A stretch of 64,000 nucleotides of DNA, taken from Osmia lignaria lignaria (lineage: Eukaryota > Arthropoda > Insecta > Hymenoptera > Megachilidae). The stretch covers positions 19,552,001 through 19,616,000 of the forward strand of contig NW_027478160.1 of assembly GCF_051020975.1 (NCBI RefSeq). The letters run 5' to 3'. The notes under the pieces were generated by a model that ran no database searches, was not told the origin of the DNA, and worked only from the letters and a program-made list of their open reading frames with translations. Positions 58,663 to 64,000 of this stretch are shown here, piece by piece. A program made the position numbers and the translations under genes. The first letter of the stretch is position 1. Every line of letters starts with the position of its first letter.

Positions 58663-61600
58663 GATCAGAAGCGTAGTTTTCGAGATATATCGAGATATTT
58701 AAAAGTTCCGAAGCCGCACCAACATAATAGAGATACAGAAACACCGTGGCCCCTTTCTTTGAGATAACTCTGCACTAGTGCGAGCCGCAAATGCCACTTC
58801 CAGCTTAGCTGTGCAGAAGAAGAACAACAAGAAGAAGAAATATCTCGAAATATGTCCGTCAGGCCCCTTCCCTTGAGATAAATCTGCAAATATCTCGGAA
58901 ACGAAGCGAGCTATGGCAAAATGTTAAGAGAACTTTTTTGTAGAGAATTAAGTTTCCCACTTTTTATGATCTATGATATTTTTTGATCAGATGCGTAGTT
59001 CTCGAGATATATCAAGATATTTAAAAGTTCCGAAGCCGCACCAACATAATAGGGATACAGAAACACCGTGGCCCCTTTCTTTGAGATAACTCTGCACTAT
59101 TGCGAGCTGCAAATGCCACTTCCAGCTTAGCTGTGCAGAGGAAGAACAACAAGAAGAAGAAATATCTCGAAATATGTCCGTCAGGCCCCTTCCCTTGAGA
59201 TAAATCTGCAAATATCTCGGAAACGAAGCGAGCTATGGCAAAATGTTAAGAGACCTTTTTTGTAGAGAATTAAGTTTCCTACTTTTTATGTTCTATGATA
59301 TTTTTTGATCAGATGAGTAGTTCTCGAGATATATCAAGATATTTAAAAGTTCCGAAGCCGCACCAACATAATAGAGATACAGAAACACCGTGGCCCCTTT
59401 CTTTGAGATAACTCTGCACTATTGCGAGCTGTAAATGCCACTTCCAGCTTAGCTGTGCAGAAGAAGAATAACAAGAAGAAGAAATATCTCGAAATATGTC
59501 CGTCAGGCCCCTTCCCTTGAGATATATCTGCAAATATCTCGGAAACGAAGCGAGCTATGGCAAAATGTTAAGAGACCTTTTTTGTAGAGAATTATGTTTC
59601 CTACAATTTAGGTTCTATGATATTTTTTGATCAGATGCGTAGTTCTCGAGATATATCAAGATATTTAAAAGTTCCGAAGCTGCACCAACATAATAGAGGT
59701 ACAGAAACACCGTGGCCTCTTTCTTTGAGATAACTCTGCACTTTTGCAAGCTGCAAATGCCACTTCCAGCTTAGCTGTGCAGAAGAGGAACAACAAGAAG
59801 AAGAAATATCTCGGAATATGTTCGTCAGGCCCCTTCCCTTGAGCTAAATCTGCAAATATCTCGGAAACGATGCCAGCTATGGGAAAATGTTAAGAGACCT
59901 TTTTTGTAGAGAATTATGTTTCCTACAATTTAGGTTCTATGATATTTTTTGATCAGAAGCGTAGTTTTCGAGATGTATCGAGATATTTAAAAGTTCCGAA
60001 GCCGCACCAACATAATAGAGATACAGAAACACCGTGGCCCCTTTCTTTGAGATAACTCTGCACTATTGCGAGCTGCAAATGCCACTTCCAGCTTAGCTGT
60101 GCAGAGGAAGAACAACAAGAAGAAGAAATATCTCGAAATATGTCCGTCAGGCCCCTTCCCTTGAGATAAATCTGCAAATATCTCGGAAACGAAGCGAGCT
60201 ATGGCAAAATGTTAAGAGACCTTTTTTGTAGAGAATTAAGTTTCCTACTTTTTATGTTCTATGATATTTTTTGATCAGATGAGTAGTTCTCGAGATATAT
60301 CAAGATATTTAAAAGTTCCGAAGCCGCACCAACATAATAGAGATACAGAAACACCGTGGCCCCTTTCTTTGAGATAACTCTGCACTATTCCGAGCTGTAA
60401 ATGCCACTTCCAGCTTAGCTGTGCAGAGGAAGAACAACAAGAAGAAGAAATATCTCGAAATATGTCCGTCAGGCCCCTTCCCTTGAGATAAATCTGCAAC
60501 TATCTCGGAAACGAAGCGAGCTATGGCAAAATGTTAAGAGACCTTTTTTGTTGAGAATTAAGTTTCCTACTTTTTATGTTCTATGATATTTTTTGATCAG
60601 ATGCGTAGTTCTCGAGATATATCAAGATATTTAAAAGTTCCGAAGCCGCACCAACATAATAGAGATACAGAAACACCGTGGCCCCTTTCATTGAGATAAC
60701 TCTGCACTATTGCGAGCTGTAAATGCCACTTCCAGCTTAGCTGTGCAGAAGAAGAATAACAAGAAGAAGAAATATCTCGAAATATGTCCGTCAGGCCCCT
60801 TCCCTTGAGATATATCTGCAAATATCTCGGAAACGAAGCGAGCTATGGCAAAATGTTAAGAGACCTTTTTTGTAGAGAATTATGTTTCCTACAATTTAGG
60901 TTCTATGATATTTTTTGATCAGAAGCGTAGTTTTCGAGATGTATCGAGATATTTAAAAGTTCCGAAGCCGCACCAACATAATAGAGATACAGAAACACCG
61001 TGGCCCCTTTCTTTGAGATAACTCTGCACTAGTGCGAGCCGCAAATGCCACTTCCAGCTTAGCTGTGCAGAAGAAGAACAACAAGAAGAAGAAATATCTC
61101 GAAATATGTCCGTCAGGCCCCTTCCCTTGAGATATATCTGCAAATATCTCGGAAACGAAGCGAGCTATGGTAAAATGTTAAGAGACCTTTTTTATAGAGA
61201 ATTCTGTTTCCTACAATTTATGTTCTATGATATTTTTTGATCAGAAGCGTAGTTTTCGAGATATATCGAGATATTTAAAAGTTCCGATGCCGCACCAACA
61301 TAATAGGAATACAGAAACACCGTGGCCCCTTTCTTTGAGATAACTCTGCACTAGTGCGAGCCGCAAATGCCACTTCCAGCTTAGCTGTGCAGAAGAAGAA
61401 CAACAAGAAGAAGAAATATCTCGAAATATGTCCGTCAGGCCCGTTCCTTTGAGCTGAATCTGCAAATATCTCGGAAACGAAGCGAGCTATGGCAAAATGT
61501 TGAGAGACGTTGTTTATAGAGAATTATGTTTCCTACAATTTATGTTCTATGATATTTTTTGATCACAAGCGTAGTTTTCGAGATATATCGAGATGTTTAA

Positions 61601-64000
61601 AAGTTCCGAAGCCGCACCAACATAATAGGGATACAGAAACACCGTGGCCCCTTTCTTTGAGATAACTCTGCACTAGTGCGAGCCGCAAATGCCACTTCCA
61701 GCTTAGCTGTGCAGAAGAAGAACAACAAGAAGAAGAAATATCTGGAAATATGTCCGTCAGGCCCCTTCCCTTGAGATAAATCTGCAAATATCTCGGAAAC
61801 GAAGCGAGCTATGGCAAAATGTTAAGAGACCTTTTTTGTAGATAATTAAGTTTCCTACTTTTTATGTTCTATGATATTTTTTGATCAGATGCGTAGTTCT
61901 CGAGATATATCAAGATATTTAAAAGTTCCGAACCCGCACCAACATAATAGAGATACAGAAACACCGTGGCCCCTTTCTTTGAGATAACTCTGCACTATTG
62001 CGAGCTGCAAATGCCACTTCCAGCTTAGCTGTGCAGAGGAAGAACAACAAGAAGAAGAAATATCTCGAAATATGTCCGTCAGGCCAGTTCCTTTGAGCTG
62101 AATCTGCAAATATCTCGGAAACGAAGCGAGCTATGGCAAAATGTTAAGAGACGTTGTTTATAGAGAATTATGTTTCCTACAATTTATGTTCTATGATATT
62201 TTTTGATCAGACGCGTAGTTCTCGAGATATATCAAGATATTTAAAAGTTCCGAAGCCGCACCAACATAATAGAGATACAGAAACACCGTGGCCCCTTTCT
62301 TTGAGATAACTCTGCACTAGTGCGAGCCGCAAATGCCACTTCCAGCTTAGCTGTGCAGAAGAAGAACAACAAGAAGAAGAAATATCTCGAAATATGTCCG
62401 TCAGGCCCCTTCCCTTGAGATAAATCTGCAAATATCTCGGAAACGAAGCGAGCTATGGCAAAATGATGAGAGACCTTTTTTGTAGAGAATTAAGTTTCCT
62501 ACTTTTTATGTTCTATGATATTTTTTGATCAGATGCGTAGTTCTCGAGATATATCAAGATATTTAAAAGTTCCGAAGCCGCACCAACATAATAGAGATAC
62601 AGAAACACCGTGGCCCCTTTCTTTGAGATAACTCTGCACTATTGCGAGCTGCAAATGCCACTTCCAGCTTAGCTGTGCAGAGGAAGAACAACAAGAAGAA
62701 GAAATATCTCGAAATATGTCCGTCAGGCCAGTTCCTTTGAGCTGAATCTGCAAATATCTCGGAAACGAAGCGAGCTATGGCAAAATGTTAAGAGACGTTG
62801 TTTATAGAGAATTATGTTTCCTACAATTTATGTTCTATGATATTTTTTGATCAGAAGCGTAGTTTTCGAGATATATCGAGATGTTTAAAAGTTCCGAAGC
62901 CGCACCAACATAATAGGGATACAGAAACACCGTGGCCCCTTTCTTTGAGATAACTCTGCACTAGTGCGAGCCGCAAATGCCACTTCCAGCTTAGCTGTGC
63001 AGAAGAAGAACAACAAGAAGAAGAAATATCTGGAAATATGTCCGTCAGGCCCCTTCCCTTGAGATAAATCTGCAAATATCTCGGAAACGAAGCGAGCTAT
63101 GGCAAAATGTTAAGAGACCTTTTTTGTAGATAATTAAGTTTCCTACTTTTTATGTTCTATGATATTTTTTGATCAGATGCGTAGTTCTCGAGATATATCA
63201 AGATATTTAAAAGTTCCGAAGCCGCACCAACATAATAGAGATACAGAAACACCGTGGCCCCTTTCTTTGAGATAACTCTGCACTATTGCGAGCTGCAAAT
63301 GCCACTTCCTGCTTAGCTGTGCAGAAGAAGAACAACAAGAAGAAGAAATATCTCGAAATATGTCCGTCAGGCCCCTTCCCTTGAGATAAATCTGCAAATA
63401 TCTCGGAAACGAAGAGAGCTATGGCAAAATGTTAAGAGACCTTTTTTGTAGAGAATTAAGTTTCCTACAATTTATGTTCTATGATATTTTTTGATCAGAA
63501 GCGTAGTTTTCGAGATATATCGAGATATTGAAAAGTTCCGAAGCCGCACCAACATAATAGGGATACAGAAACACCGTGGCCCCTTTCTTTGAGATAACTC
63601 TGCACTAGTGCGAGCCGCAAATGCCACTTCCAGCTTAGCTGTGCAGAAGAAGAACAACAAGAAGAAGAAATATCTCGAAATATGTCCGTCAGGCCCCTTC
63701 CCTTGAGATAAATCTGCAAATATCTCGGAAACGACGCGAGCTATGGCAAAATGTTAAGAGACCTTTTTTGTAGAGAATTAAGTTTCCTACTTTTTATGTT
63801 CTATGATATTTTTTGATCAGATGCGTAGTTCTCGAGATATATCAAGATATTTAAAAGTTCCGAACCCGCACCAACATAATAGAGATACAGAAACACCGTG
63901 GCCCCTTTCTTTGAGATAACTCTGCACTATTGCGAGCTGCAAATGCCACTTCCAGCTTAGCTGTGCAGAGGAAGAACAACAAGAAGAAGAAATATCTCGA
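58663..64000 (+). repeat. Mixed-variant monomers to the right window edge
   Basis: Sixteen complete monomers and a 186-bp partial one at 63815. An isolated alpha-type monomer lies at 59629. Monomers at 59951 and 60917 share GAGATGTATCGAG. Those at 61561 and 62849 share GAGATGTTTAAAAG, ATCTGGAAATATG and TAGATAATTAAG, 1288 bp apart. Those at 61883 and 63815 share CCGAACCCGC, 1932 bp apart. GACGTTGTTTATAGAG precedes three monomers (61561, 62205, 62849). The array continues beyond the window. No gene is seen. Confidence 0.85.
59629..59950 (+). repeat. Isolated alpha-type monomer
   Basis: It carries the full alpha haplotype (GAGGTACAG, GGCCTCTTTC, CACTTTTGC, AGAGGAAC, GGAATATGTTCG, GAGCTAAATC, GATGCCAGCTATGGG) about 15 kb from the alpha-beta-gamma block and without beta or gamma beside it. 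Its neighbours are of the ordinary type. Confidence 0.85.

Larger units (their letters stand above)
1..64000 (+). repeat. Tandem satellite array, 322-bp monomer, 198 complete copies
   Basis: The whole window is a head-to-tail array of one 322-bp unit. The hexamer TGATCA recurs at nearly every monomer boundary (GATC at 60, 382, 704, 1026 and so on to 63815), and the same landmarks (GTGGCCCC, the GAA-rich tract, CTCGGAAACG, GAGCTATGGC, a T6 run) follow in the same order each time. All copies are in the same orientation. One consensus copy has 65 C and 61 G in 322 bases (39% G+C). Arrays like this usually form centromeric, pericentromeric or subtelomeric heterochromatin; which one applies here cannot be seen. 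No flanking unique DNA is present, so the true array is longer than 64 kb. I do not recognise the satellite family by name. Confidence 0.98.

Noticed and set aside
1..64000. CRISPR array
   Set aside because: The period of 322 bp has no unique spacers; the whole unit is repeated, and there are no cas genes.
1..64000. Telomeric repeats
   Set aside because: Single TTAGG occurrences (for example in ATTAGGTTTCC variants) are isolated point variants and not tandem.

Overview
The window is one uninterrupted satellite DNA array. From base 1 to base 64000 I see only head-to-tail copies of a 322-bp monomer, all in one orientation: 198 complete copies between 60 and 63814, plus a 59-bp partial copy at the left edge and a 186-bp partial copy at the right edge. 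No unique sequence, transposon, RNA gene or convincing protein gene interrupts it, and neither array boundary is inside the window. I number each monomer from its GATC (part of a TGATCA, BclI, site that recurs every 322 bp). One consensus monomer counts to about 39% G+C with 11 CpG (observed/expected about 0.9). This organisation is typical of eukaryotic centromeric or pericentromeric heterochromatin. An invertebrate, for example an insect, would fit a CpG-replete, moderately AT-rich satellite of this size, but I cannot name the species or the satellite family from sequence alone.

Layout. Monomer variants are arranged in local higher-order repeats (HORs) that replace one another along the array. 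1-4084: mixed variants. 4085-13907: HORs of 5 and 4 monomers and a five-monomer block repeated 5152 bp away. 13908-21635: mixed variants with a 4-monomer HOR. 21636-28397: 3-monomer units and a 2576-bp (8-monomer) unit present twice, with no difference seen. 28398-36046: an 11-monomer block repeated at 4186 bp (13 monomers). 36047-38056: mixed. 38057-44818: the most divergent subfamily, an alpha-beta-gamma HOR of 5 or 6 monomers in four copies, including a variant that has gained a perfect hairpin. 44819-48359: mixed. 48360-58662: a 15-monomer and a 17-monomer version of one HOR, differing by two exact one-monomer deletions with visible chimeric junctions. 58663-64000: mixed, with small 4- and 6-monomer echoes.

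Only four indels (one +2, three -1) disturb the 322-bp phase in almost 64 kb, although substitutions are common. The short open frames on the minus strand (74 codons in most monomers) begin at TTG, not ATG, end in the BclI site, and are broken in roughly one monomer in six. I treat them as by-products of the repeat. The biology readable here is satellite evolution: unequal exchange, gene conversion, nested amplification, and possible selection on DNA structure or monomer length. I found no gene system.
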